Assembly (NCBI RefSeq): GCF_963675165.1
Contig: NC_087389.1
Coordinates: forward strand, 5,492,120 to 5,556,119
Source of the DNA: Halichondria panicea
Lineage: Eukaryota; Porifera; Demospongiae; Suberitida; Halichondriidae
Length of the DNA stretch: 64,000 nt
Direction of reading: 5' to 3'
Made by a program: the position numbers and the translations under genes. Under the pieces are notes generated by a model, which did not search any database, was not told the DNA's origin, and saw only the letters and a program-made list of their open reading frames with translations. Positions 47,335 through 58,639 of the stretch are shown in pieces. Numbering within the stretch: position 1 is the stretch's first letter; every line of letters begins with the position of its first letter.

Positions 47335-47411
47335 CTGAGGGGAGGGGGTTGATAATTAACTTTTCGCTTCATTTGATAGGATATAAAGAGAGCTACAGAA
47401 AACTCTATTTA

Positions 47412-47807
47412 CCATATTATGCTTGATCAGGAGCCGCGGCTACTAAATGTTTCATTTTGCTGGAAGAGGAGGCTACAATTCAAGAGAGGACACGTACTGT
47501 TCAAGAGCGGCGTTTATTAGCTCCAAAATATTTAGTTTGTCATTAAATTGTTGTTTATAAACTTGAACTCTGCCATGAGAAAGTCTTTGTGAAGCACTAA
47601 CAAGCTGCTACTTGTAGCTACGTACATGTAGCTAGCTAGCTGCTAGTAATAATTGTTTTTGGCTGCCACATGCAGAAATGCTAGAGTCAAAGTTCACTGA
47701 GGCTACTATTTGAGAGCGGCTACTAAATGTTTCATTTTGCTAGCAAGGGAGGCTACTATTTGAGTGCGGCCTTTATACAAGAGCGGCCTCTGATCGAGCA
47801 TATACGG
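47412..47807. mobile_element. CCATATTATGCTTGATCAGG MITE, block D
   Basis: Same family and position as 16455 and 28139, with both ends slightly eroded. Block D homology to the SNCAIP region stops exactly at its right end, so the element marks a rearrangement breakpoint. Confidence 0.8.
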
Positions 47808-48015
47808 TTACCAGAAAATCATTACACAGTTGAAATTGGACAAATTATGGCCGTTCAAAGACACAAGCAATGCAATTACAATAGTTTCCAACATCTACAA
47901 CAGTACAGTGATCACTGATCTAAACACACCAGCAGATAGAAAACTGTTAATTGTGAAAATACACAATCCTATCCAAGTTATGAGCACACTCAAAGTTAGT
48001 GGATCATGTGCCTAC

Positions 48016-48096
48016 CTTTACAGTCATGTGACCCGGCAGTATTCTCACAGTAGGTACCACTAGAGCACAACGACTCCACCTCACACTCGTCCACAT
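48016..48096 (-). pseudogene. CRELD: CRELD calcium-binding EGF exon, isolated
   Basis: Minus strand, acceptor CCCAG, donor GTAGGC. Reads DVDECEVESLCSSGTYCENT, then AGSHDCK, a canonical calcium-binding EGF start as in CRELD. The exon is intact but stands alone. Downstream sequence matches 8205-8480, so it came with the same segment as the fragment at 7632-7849, of which it would be a different exon. Confidence 0.6.
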
Positions 48097-48359
48097 CTGG
48101 GGAGATGGTCTGATCATCTGCACACACTGCATGGGGAGAATACACGGATAACTGCAAACACGCTATAGTGGAAATTATAATAATACGGACACTTTAACTA
48201 TGGAAAGTGAACTGTTTATTGTAGTGTGTCTGCTAATTTCATGTGCTTCTATTGAGTTGGGACTTCCCCTGATTATAATGCCTGATTATAAGAGGTGTCT
48301 TTATTTCAAGGGTAGTCAGTGTAGCCACACCCCCTCACCCGTAATGGCGTGCTGTATCT

Positions 48360-48975
48360 TCCTCTTCCTCTCTAGGATGCTCCTCTCCTGGTCGTCCACT
48401 GACTTGTGATAGAGCTACTCACCACACAGCCTCATCTGACAACACACCTGAAACAAGGGACAACAATTTGTTATAATTATGTTGGAGAACAATAAATACT
48501 GTAATAGTGCTGCTCACAAGCATCACTTACAGGAAGATAGACTCTTTAAGCCTGCACTCAGTATATTGCATTTGTTCGAGGCAAGTAGACTCTGTAAAGT
48601 TACCTCCAATTAGATGCGACCCTCTAAATATGCGACACCAGGGCTTCAATATAATTTTTCAACCTCCAAAAGATGCGACCTCTGGCTTCGTAATTATTAA
48701 AAAGTGTCGCTTTAAATCGAGATCTTACGGTATGAACCTACAGCATTCTCTAGGATGCTCCTCTCCTGGTCCTCCACTGACTTGTGATAGAGCTACTCAC
48801 CACACAGCATCATCTGACAACACACCTGAAACAAGGGACAACAATTTGTTATAATTATGTTGGAGAACAATAAATACTGTAATAGTGCTGCTCACAAGCA
48901 TCACTTACAGGAAGATAGACTCTTTAAGCCTGCACTCAGTATTGTATTCATTCTTGCTTTGAATCTCTTTAGTTT
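48360..48975 (-). pseudogene. Coiled-coil segment, two tandem copies in block D
   Basis: The segment near 48370-48550 (SVDDQERSILERKRKIQHAI) is repeated at 48735-48930, separated by the right half of a CCGTAAGACC MITE (to 48730). Direct duplication with the MITE remnant between, suggesting unequal recombination. Confidence 0.55.
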
Positions 48976-49014
48976 CTGATCCACGTGGCACCATCAGCAA
49001 AACTCAAAAGTAGG

Positions 49015-49110
49015 GAGGGAGCTGAGGGGGAGGGGCTGGTGTTTTATTCATTTCCCTTTAGCCTAAGAAGGGAAATGAATAAAACACCAGCCCCGCCCCC
49101 TCCCACTAAT
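49015..49110. mobile_element. GC-rich hairpin element, copy 4
   Basis: Arms GGGGGAGGGGCTGGTGTTTT and complement, inner arms ATTCATTTCCC / GGGAAATGAAT; marks the right end of block D. Confidence 0.8.
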
Positions 49111-49392
49111 TAATTGTCTCTCAAGAACTTATGACAATGACAATTTATAGCACCAATAGAACAACAGACAAATAGTAATAATTAATGTTCAAAATTGTAG
49201 ACCACAGTCAATAATTGTATCAAATGATCACTTGAGGACAACACAATGAATGAGGTATAATTATACAAAAACAAAGTGTGTAAATTATGTTCAGTTCAAG
49301 TCCAGGAAGCAGCTGTCACAGACTCTGACTAACTTCTTTGAGGAGGGCAGCTGGGTGCTTTGTGAAGTGCACTGTTGGCAGAATATTATCCT

Positions 49393-49447
49393 GTGTGTGT
49401 GTGTGGGGGGGGGGGATGTGGGTGTGTGTGTGTGTGTGTGTGTGTGG

Positions 49448-49497
<50 letters not shown>

Positions 49498-49590
49498 TGT
49501 GTGTGTGTGTGTGTGTGGGGGGGGTGTGGGTGTGTGTGTGTGTGTGGGTGTGTGTGTGGGTGTGTGTGGGTGTGTGTGTGTGTGTGGGGG
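49393..49590. repeat. Long GT/GGGT low-complexity tract
   Basis: About 200 bp of GT with G runs. Several overlapping open frames here encode only Cys-Val or His-Thr repeats and are not genes. Confidence 0.95.
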
Positions 49591-49599
49591 GATCCATTA

Positions 49600-49940
49600 A
49601 TTAATGAATGTCTGAACATACGTAACAGTACATACATGTGTAGCTCTTAGTTCAATATTTCACAAACTTCCTTTATTTAGAATAATAGCGCATGCATTGC
49701 AGAATGCAGAGGCTGCAAAAATGCATTGATTTTACAATGACTTCAATGTAAAAGGGTGTGCCAGCTCAGCACAATTAGGACTATTTATAAGGCCTAGGAA
49801 CAGGCCTGTATTGTCTGGGCCAGGTTTTGTGGTGGTAGTATCTGATAATGGGGATGGGTCTATGTGGTTCTTCTATAGGTGGCAAGCACAATTAACCTCT
49901 AATTTTGGTTCTTAGAAATTAGCACAAGGCATTAGTCAAG
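49600..49940. other. No gene recognised
   Basis: Unique AT-rich sequence between blocks D and E. No exon or repeat seen. Confidence 0.4.
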
Positions 49941-49944
49941 ATAG

Positions 49945-49989
<45 letters not shown>

Positions 49990-50838
49990 TGTGTGTGGGG
50001 TGTCCTAAAATCCTTATCATTACACAAAATCACCATAGAATGTTGCTATTCTAACAACATCCTGAGCAATGATGGCTTCTAGAACTTGTATGGTAATTTT
50101 TAGGGCTAATATTTTCTGGCTAATCTGCGAGATAAAATTAGACCCTCGACAATTCCCCGCTATAAGGTGGTATCAATGGTAGATGCTCTTATCTGCTCTT
50201 GGTGGTATGGAAACTCACATACAAATTATGGTGAGGATTTGAAGTGGAGAATGGGCTGGGACTAGCTTGGATATACCAGCAGATGTGGTGGGAGGGTGTG
50301 TGTGTGTGAAGGGGGGCGCAGTCATAGTGTGTGTGTGTGTGTGTGTGGTGTGTGGTGTGTGTGTGGGGGGGGGCGCAGTCATAGTGTGTGTGTGTGTGTG
50401 TGTGTGGGGGGGGGGTGGGTGCAGTCATAGTGTGTGTATAGGTACCTAGTTATAATTCAAGCACGGACATGTTGCAGTAGTTGAACATCTTTCAGCAGCC
50501 ATAACTTTAGTACCGTGACCCCAATATCAAAAATTTGATGATTTTCTGAAAGCTTAGAAAGTGACCTTTCAAATGATGTATTTCAATCCAATATTTAGAT
50601 GTGGCCATAATTCAACTTTGAACCATGGGCTATTATTACATGGTATCGTGCTAAATCTGTCATCTCCCAAATATCTGGTACCATTTGAAAGGTCTTTTTC
50701 TAAGCTTTCGGAAAATCATAAAATTGGATCCACGGAATTCAAGTTATGGCGACTGAACGAGTCCACTAACCAATTGATTAAACGGGGGACATGTACATGT
50801 AGTACATACCTGCACATTAATTTATACTATTTACTCAC

Positions 50839-51552
50839 TCTAACACTTCTTGGGGGGTGGCTGTTCGATAGTCAATGGTATTATGGTCCTCCCCTTTATC
50901 TGCCGCCTCATGACCTCTGTCCTTTGACCCTCGCTACCTCTTATTAGCAGCAGGATCCGGGGGTACAGAGAGACGATTGGAGGATCGTTTAGGGGTAGTG
51001 GGTGGTTCAGGGGGCGCCTTCCGCACAGGTACTTGACCCCTGCTGGGGGGAGGGGGTTGATAATTAGCACAAGAATAATAAGAAGCACTAACAAGCTGCT
51101 ACTTGTAGCTACGTACATGTAGCTAGCTGCTGGTAATAATTGTTTTTGGCTGACACGTGCAGAAATGCTAGAGTCAAAGTTCACTGAATCTACTATTTGA
51201 GACTGAATATTGCTCAACCACGAATATTTTGCCCCCTGAAAATTACGGGCTATACGGTAGACACTAGCAGTAGCAATTCTCCCAGTGACACACTCTCATA
51301 CAGACTTGCACACACACCACCATACACACACACCACCATACACACACACTACACAATCCCTAATTAAAGGCCCTCCACTTACATAGCGAGCTGCTCGGCC
51401 ATGTGTGTCAGTTCTCCAGAGAGTGCCCAACAAGTCTCGTACATCATGAGATAGCGGACATAGATATTCTGACCCATAGCATCGGCCCAATCCACCGGCT
51501 TCTGGTTCTCCCTGTCCGTGTGGACCATGCTGTAGCCAAAGTCCATGAGCAG
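50839..51552 (-). pseudogene. SNCAIP: SNCAIP-like exons, block E (two exons)
   Basis: Exon 51383-51552 is fully intact (NICVRYLMMYETCWALSGEL). Exon 50839-51042 has TCA to TAG in KKRSRG, read as NKR-stop. The coiled-coil exon is missing through the same deletion junction as in block C. The ankyrin exon, expected about 100 bp upstream of the GT tract, is lost: homology ends at 52521 exactly before its donor. It lies nearest the single set of 5' exons (52650-53690), so it may be the original 3' neighbour. Confidence 0.72.
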
Positions 51553-51610
51553 CTGTGTGTGGGTGGTGTGTGTGTGTGTGTGAGCGGTGTGTGTGTGTGG
51601 TGTGTGTGGG

Positions 51611-52337
51611 CATAGATTGAAAAGGAAGGGGATTGGAAACGAAAATGTTTGCGTGAAACACTCCGCGTTATAGGGTGTGGCTAAAACTACAAAGAATTAA
51701 ATTTATAGTCAGCATGCTCATTACCTGTCTTGCTGCCATACAATGTGTTGTACATAGAAATGGTGACTTTTAATGTTGATTATTCTAAAAAGTAAAGAGA
51801 ATATAGCTCTAAAAGGTCGAATAAAGCAACGCAGCCACTATCACTAAAATGCTATACAAGAAGGAATAGCTCTTACTATGAAGTCGTGGGAGGTCAAGGG
51901 CTCTAAAAGTATACTAAAGCAGTTTAAAGGACTATACTGCAAACGTTTATGAACAGTACAGCTTATCCATAGCATGAAGCCATTCTATATAGCACTTAGA
52001 TACATAATAACCAAGTCAAGCAATGTCCTTTGCTGTTTCGGCTTCACAGCAGGGAAAGAGAAAAGTTGACATGGAGTATTTCAAGCTAAACTCAACAAAA
52101 AGTAAAAACAAAGTAAAGACAAGGGACTTAGAGCTTGTCAGTGGTGTAAACTTACTTCTCTAGAGTACCTCCCAGCCCCTGAGTGATTGCTAGTGGATAG
52201 GAGAGCTAGAAACAGTTGAAATACAATTAACCTGAGTACGGTAAATATTCGCGAGCGTGAAATCATAACGCGGAGTGTTTCACCAGTTTACACAGGGTGG
52301 CCTGGTCGTTTCCAATCCCCTTCCTTTTCAATCTATG
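51611..52337. mobile_element. 727-bp element with 32-bp perfect inverted ends
   Basis: Ends CATAGATTGAAAAGGAAGGG (32 bp in all) and exact complement, followed inward by a second matching pair (TGAAACACTCCGCGTTAT). GTGTGGG precedes and follows it (51604-51610, 52338-52344), though this lies in a GT tract. Blocks A-C have an uninterrupted GTGTGGGGTAGGGGAG here. No transposase. Recently inserted, since the ends are identical. Confidence 0.92.
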
Positions 52338-52649
52338 GTGTGGGGTAGGGGAGTAATACAGCTAGACTTAGAAACTAAATATCTAAAAACCAAAAATATG
52401 ACAGTATTATTTTCAGTTATCGTTGCTACAGTAGCTATGCGATACACATGTTTCAGACTTGAGCAAGCACTTATTACACTAACAGCACACATCCACCCAC
52501 CCACTGACACATCCGCCCACCCCTATAACGCAGGCATTAATTTTTCACAGATTGCCCAAACTAAACATTTCGAGATTTTCGACGATATACAGAAATGTCA
52601 GTGTCAAACGGACAACCAGTAACTGCCTATTAGTAAGTGTTCCCTGTAC

Positions 52650-53690
52650 CTGTATAGCGAGCATGGCGGGTGTGGTGAATGAGTCATCTGGTATCTGCAG
52701 TGCGGAGGAGGGCAGTCCACTCTCCACTAGGAACTGTATGATGGGCAGGCGGCCATGGAGGGCAGTCTTGTGGGCCAGACTGAAGTGGTGCTCGTTACTA
52801 CCGTACGTGTCCACCTCGTGACTGCTCAACATGTGATGCTATGTGGGGGGTAGGACCATTTCCAGTCCAACAAAACACTAGAGAATAGTGAAATCCTCGA
52901 GCTCTTTGAGAGGACAGGCATCCAGTTTAGCCCTCATACCTGCAGTGGGAAAACAAGAGTCTCAATTAAAGTGGATTAATCAATACATGTATAGGTACAG
53001 TGTAGGCAGGCCTTCATACTTGTGTACTAAGCAAAGCAATTAGTGAAGGAGCTTGTACATAACTTGTTACAAATGATCTAATTTCAACCACTTTTGGAAA
53101 GCTATATAAAAGGATCGAGCACTGCATGTTTAACGTTACACACACATGTACATTAATAAAGAGCCCTAAACTGAGCTACTACAATTAAAACAACTATCAT
53201 CACCTGACAGCAACTCCCTGGTGGTGTAGAGGGAGCGAAATGGTTCCTCTGATGGATCTCTCTTACTCTCCTCCATCCTGAGTTGAGTGACAGTCGTCCA
53301 TTCGGCTGCTAGATGGTGGTCACTGTGAAGGTCACTCTAGGTCAAATGAACACGACTGTCTTTATATAATTAAGATGTGACTGATTAGTGGGCTCACTCT
53401 CGAGTAGTGGTTCTCTCCACGTCTCCTCAATCTGATGGAGGCTCAGGTTGTCTTGGTGAAGTTTCTCCTCACCCACACCCTCTGGTAATGGCAGCTCGTA
53501 TGTAGGTACCTCAATGTCCACCACTGGAAGCCTGCACACGAGGATCACATGATCATTACTATACATACAGACATTGAACAAACGTACACACAACATAGAA
53601 TGTTTAGGGTACGTGTGATTGTGCTATAATGAAGGAGCTGCTTTCACCTGTCTTTTCTCCAGGCCTTGTCCACAACTCTCTCTCCAGGAG
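52650..53690 (-). CDS. SNCAIP: SNCAIP-like gene, 5' exons (single copy)
   Basis: Minus strand pieces: about 53648-53688 (ERVVDKAWRKD), 53398-53531 (LPVVDIEVPTYELPLPEG), 53204-53336 (EEPFRSLYTTRELLSG), about 52880-52939 (MRAKLDACPLKELEDF) and 52650-52838. The last reads HKTALHGRLPIIQFLVESGL and SFTTPAMLAIQ, an ankyrin pair matching synphilin-1 (compare its TPAGLAIK). It ends in phase 0, which fits the ankyrin exon found in blocks A and B. The joins between the second and third pieces and between the fourth and fifth do not keep frame with the splice sites I can see. Either a border is misread or this copy is damaged too. No start codon is fixed. Confidence 0.55.
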
Positions 53691-53852
53691 CCCAGAATTA
53701 CGGTGTGCATAAGACAACTTGCTGGCCATGTGTTCAGTCCTGTATTAGATTTGAAGGTGTCTTTGACTAAAAAGTAATATTGAAACATCCTTTCAACTCC
53801 TAATCAGAGTTGATTGTGTGGGTGTTAACGTTGCTAAGTACGTGTACATACT

Positions 53853-53860
53853 GCGCATGC
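53853..53860. promoter_or_regulatory. NRF1-like GCGCATGC motif
   Basis: Lies between the SNCAIP-like 5' exons and the 3' end of the Roco-Death gene, about 165 bp upstream of the first SNCAIP-like piece. Same context as 1981. Candidate promoter element; inference only. Confidence 0.35.
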
Positions 53861-53993
53861 TCAGTTCAACTTTTCACATTCTACCACAACAATGTATTGT
53901 AAAAAGCACAGTATCAATAATAAGCTCACACATTATAATTACAGAGACACAAACAACATCAAAGTAAAGAACAGTTAATTATCAGTTTCAGTT

Positions 53994-56900
53994 TCAGTTT
54001 CGGTCTGTATTGTCTACAATGAATCTACAAATGTCTGTAGCAGTGTCTCCTCTTCTCAGTCCTATGGTAATTTCCACCAAGGCCCTAAAGGTAGCTCTGG
54101 AAGGATTCACTCTTTGCCACACTCTCAATGCATGAGCCACTCCAGCTTGATTGCTACAACGACGTGTGACATCAGTTACACCATCACGGTCGGCTGAGTT
54201 GAGGTTGAGTCGATCGAGCAGGTTTGGAGTTGTGGATTGATTCACTGCATGAAGAAATAAAGACATCACTAAAATGACAATTTAATGTAAATACAATTTT
54301 CGTGGTAGTCTATATCAATCACTATAAAAATGGCGAATAAAAAAAAAAGCACAAACAGTTACCTGTGATGCTGTCAGCCAAATTGATGAGCTCCACTGTG
54401 GGCTTTTTGAGACCATCTGACAGGAGACTCCATGTTACATGTTGTGTACTCAGGAGCTTGGCCAACATTTCACGCAAGGACGACACAATATCGCCACGAT
54501 GCTTGCTATCGATGTTGGTGAGATCAGGATAACTGAGACCTAGAGCCAATCCCAGATCGAACCAATGAGGGCTGGCACTTTTAAGTTTCTCGTAAACATG
54601 TTGTAGATCGTAAATTGTCAAAGCCTGTACAAAACAACAATCTCAACAGGTTTCATTTGGTGGGGATTTCATTATAGTGATGGTTCATTGCCACTCGGAA
54701 ATACCTTCTAGAGGAAACTCAATGGGAATACAATTGAGGGGTTTTGGTGAACAATATTCTTAACAGGGCAGATATAGTAATGAATTCCTGGGGTCACGAA
54801 CCCTCTAGATATATACATGTCATCAACACCCTAATATCATGCACGTGCACCATTTGCTCCCCTTGCCAAAATGTCAGGAGGATAAGTAGATACAAGATTT
54901 AGAGTACTGCCTACCTTGTGCACGTTCAGTAGGTGAGGAAATTTCTCCGCGATTAGAATGATGTCACTCTCAAGGATTTCTTGATCTAGTTGTTGGTCCC
55001 TCACTCCAGTCTTCTTACACACATCTTCCATTACTGTAACAGAGGACAATTTACCGGAAGTGAAGAAAGAAAAATATAACAAAGAAACAAGTAAAAATAA
55101 ATATTGGGCCAAAAGTAAAAGTATTCTTTATAAGCGACATAAAAAACTTAATTACAGCAACCATTGGAGATATTTTAGGACACAATAAACTGTTAAGTCT
55201 GAGTTGGTGCTACAATTACATCAACTACACAGTATCAACTACACAGGCACTGAATTATACACGAGGATTAACATGATCAGGCAGAGGACAAATTAATGAT
55301 CATAACCTGTCGACCAAACGGCACTTTCTTACTGGTATGTTGATGTGGATCACTCATTGTATTGACCACATGTTCCATTGCAGGAGACAATTTGTCTGAG
55401 GAGGGAATATTTATAATACAAAAGTGATTACAAAACAAAGCTTACCAGAAGTAATGTGCTGATCGTGATCATGTACTTCCGTCTTCAAGCACACATCTTC
55501 CATTACAGAATTACCTGAGGAAAAGCAGACACAGCTCATGTAGTACGTTTGTCAATTAACATTCTCACTCAAACAAGGCTGTTGATCACTCATTCCAGAA
55601 GCAGTGGTACTAACAACATTGGCCAGAGTCCCACATTGATTGACTGAAAACAACAAGAATTACTATAAATTGACATCATGCACATTGAACCCTGAACCCT
55701 CATACATATACAGGTATATTATACACGTACGCTGTATGTACTTACTAGAGTATTGCTGCTGATCACTCTTTCTCTCAGTCTTCCTACAAGTACCTGTAGC
55801 AGACAATGGTTTTCCTAGTAGAAGGAAACAAAAGGTAAATTTCAATTACAACAATCTCTGTACTCACCAGAACCTTCACTATTGTCCAGCCAGATTCTAT
55901 GTTGGTCACTTAGCTCTCCCCACTCACGTGCATGAAGGGAGCACATCCAATAACCATCCACACTCACATCGGCAACGTGCAACTTGTTTCCACTCTTCTT
56001 ACATGGGCAAACAATCGCTGCTTTAGGTGTATCATTGTTGTAATTCAAAACAACACAAGCAGCTTTGATGGATTCCATTAGTTGAGAACAAACTATGGGA
56101 CACAACTCTTTGCGTAATGGAGGGGGGGCTTCGACATACACTTCAATACGGGAGAAGGAATCAACCAATGAGATGACACAAGGACGACTCGGAATTCGAA
56201 ATTGAATACAATTCTTAGCGAAAAGTATTGGACCACCTGAGGGGAGAACAGCTTCCCAACCAAGCCTCCGCATTACATCAACAACCGTACAGCAGAAGAC
56301 ACCAGAACGAATACACCCACTAGGGAAGTGAATAGCGAGGGGGACAGATGAGGAACGGACTTTGTCCAGTTCAGCAATGGGAGCAGATTTGAGTAGAGAT
56401 GGCATGAAGAACTCAGCTTGGTGGAGAGTGGACTCCACTAGTGGAATGGGAGCAATCACGAGAAGCTCTTTCATGATCAACAGCATATCTTCTGGAGAAA
56501 AGATGCCTTCAACATAATGCTTCTCGAAGAATTGTAGGAACTCTACAGTGACTATGCCTTCATCTCGAAATCTCTTCCACTTGGCCTCGATCATTCCAGG
56601 GCTTAGAGTAGAACGTGATTTGACTTCAGCATTCCTCAGGAAAATGGCGTGCTGTGAGAGCTCGGTGATCTTGTCTAGAGGAATCTGGGCATCCACAAAC
56701 ACTGTGTTGGGGAGAATGGAGGGATAGTAGTGCGCTATACACACGTTGTCAAAGAAGACCAGAGCAGCTTCAAGATCTTGGAGCACATAACGAAATCGAG
56801 TGGCTAATTGGAGACATTCTTCAATGCTTAGTACACCTCGCTCGAGACTGGCAGATAAACTCTGGAGAAGTGAATCCAAGAAGGACCACCAGATGGGCAT

Positions 56901-58006
56901 TTTGACTTGTAGCGGAATAGAACGCTCAATAGCTATTCTAATCCTATTGGCAGTGGCCAGTGAATCGTCATTTCGGCTGATTGTGTTGAGACCAAAAATC
57001 AGATTGTTCAATCCAGGATCGTTGTACACCAATAGCTTCTTGATATCGGGTGGCAGCATGTCGAGAATCTCTTGATTCCTCTTGATAAGAGTATCCAAGC
57101 TCTTGAGCTGATCTAAGAATGTGCCCACAAAGATCATCTTCGGCTTCTTGTCTTGTGAGGTATGGGACTCAATGGATCGAATGAGACTCTGAAGTGTCTC
57201 CCCGAGGGTCATGTGAGATGCATGAGGACTACCAACAAGCTGCCCATCCTTGTAGTACTCGTCAGAAGGGAAACTGGAGAGTTCGTCAATCAAACGTAGG
57301 ACTATCAACGCCACAGAAATGTGCTTGATGAAGAGAGGGCTGATGTCGTGGAATTGGGGTTGTCCGCCACAGTCGGTAACGTACACCCAGTTGGAATCAA
57401 ACAGTTCTCCTTCTTGCTGGTCACTGCTCGACAGTTGGTCAGTTCCCTGTGAGGCTGGCTTCAGCTCTTCTGCCACACCACTCACTACACTCGCTATCAC
57501 TTCATCAATGGCTTTGTCCAACTTTGTAGAGCCAGAAAGTTCATCAGAATCGCTGCTCGAACTGGAATGAGACAATAGCTCATCGGAACCATAAATCGTG
57601 TCATTGGAACCGTAATTGGAACCATCAATTGCATCATTAGAACCATATATGGACATGGTTGTGGTCATCTTCTTCAAGCTCTCGGCAACCCTTGATGCCA
57701 AGGATGGATCGGTGCTTTCTTTTGGTAGCTTGGCGATGATTTGAGCTAGTAGCTTACGAAGCTTTGGCTGAGACATCTCTTCCCAGCCTCTTCCAGTTGA
57801 CCTGAATTTTGCATTGGACACGGGTCGAATGCGTACTGGCTTTTCCATACAAGGAGTACTGTCTCGCTGTAGTGGAGGGGGCTTGTCAGTTAGCAGGTGC
57901 TTGAGGTTGGTCTTCCCTGTTCCCGCCGGTCCAAACACGAGCATGTTGACAATGTTGACCAAGACGTGTCCGTGCTTCATCCCCTCATCAAACAACCGCT
58001 TCGATT
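53994..58006 (-). CDS. Roco-like GTPase with C-terminal Death domain
   Basis: Eight exons: 55868-58006, 55746-55814, 55569-55643, 55446-55514, 55333-55395, 54915-55033, 54363-54624 and 53994-54244, all GT-AG and in frame, about 1015 residues. The large exon has a Walker A (VFGPAGTGKT), then an acidic/Ser-rich insert, a G3 motif (VTDCGGQPQFHD) and a G4-like VGTFLDQ, as in Roc GTPases. Next is a COR-like region (IEAKWKRFRDEGIV, then PLAIHFPSG) ending in a small Cys/His-rich part (CPCKKSG, CSLHAREW). Exons 2-5 are short linkers. Exon 7 is a Death domain (WFDLGLALGLSYPDL, then VTWSLLSDGLKKPTVELINLAD). Exon 8 adds a related half domain (ALRVWQRVNPSRATFRALV). Death domains assemble apoptotic or immune signalling complexes, so a GTP-regulated innate-immune or cell-death role is inferred. 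The open frame extends to 58064 but starts without ATG; an acceptor at 58007 or the first ATG (GMKHG) are both possible starts, and an upstream exon is not seen. Confidence 0.85.
55333..55814 (-). other. Cassette of four symmetric linker exons in the Roco-Death gene
   Basis: Exons of 69, 75, 69 and 63 bases, each starting and ending in phase 1. Their ends resemble one another: RKSDQQQYS, GMSDQQPCL, VHDHDQHITS, MSDPHQHTS; exon 4 (VMEDVCLKT) also resembles the start of exon 6 (VMEDVCKKTGV). They look like tandem duplicates of one exon and any subset could be skipped without shifting frame. Confidence 0.7.
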
Positions 58007-58093
58007 CTAAACAGGATGTGTGAATGTAACTAACTATATGCAATACTTCAGAGCTAGGTGACAAGATGGACTATCGTAGAAACTGGATTATTA

Positions 58094-58103
58094 GCGCATG
58101 CGC
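58094..58103. promoter_or_regulatory. Palindromic GCGCATGCGC (NRF1-type) upstream of the Roco-Death gene
   Basis: A perfect NRF1-type palindrome 30 bp upstream of the open frame at 58064, in the 5' region of the gene. Suggests that the promoter is right here and that the gene may be complete without further upstream exons. Inference from motif and position. Confidence 0.45.
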
Positions 58104-58509
58104 TCATGCATGAGGTCAATAGCAGAGCTCTATATGCTTATATTCGAGACTGCGCCTATAATGCAGTCATATTCTAGCCCCACCCAGTAACCGGATGTCT
58201 CTGTGACGAGTGATGTTTCGAGGCAAGCTAACTCGATCTATATCATAATTATATGTTACAGTTCATTTTACACTTCATTTTAAATTCATATCGTTTATAA
58301 AAACAATCATATTGGCCAAGAACTTGGAACAAAATGACGTCTCACATTCTCTCAGCATGATCAGACAAGGTAACAGCATGCCCAGAGAGTCCTTCCAGAT
58401 GGATATCACCAGCTATAATTATAGCGACCATGCATGCACTGTACAAGCTAGCTTATAGGAATCAATTCAAAATGTTCACTAATAATTATTATTATCTTTC
58501 GCATGCCAT

Positions 58510-58635
58510 GTAAACGTAGCGGGTAATTTTCGTGGGGGAAAAATTCGTTCAACTCGAATATGGTCAAAATGTTCATTGCCTGCACTGCATGCGTTCCAGT
58601 AAACCACGCCTAGGTCAGCTTGCCCACGAATTAAT
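58510..58635. mobile_element. Fragment of the TAGCGGGTAATTTTCG MITE
   Basis: TAGCGGGTAATTTTCGTGGG matches the left end of the elements at 17346 and 29009; the right half is lost. Confidence 0.6.
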
Positions 58636-58639
58636 TACG

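Noticed and set aside
49250-49650. Several overlapping open frames of 80-116 codons made of Cys-Val-Cys or His-Thr repeats
   Set aside because: Translations of GT and GGGT low-complexity tracts in every frame and both strands; the same applies at 38527-38913, 46267-46669, 29213-29746 and 15215-15433.
58007-58064. Upstream extension of the Roco-Death open frame to 58064
   Set aside because: The first codon is TTG, and an acceptor-like TTTAG lies at 58007, so the extension is probably intron or untranslated sequence.
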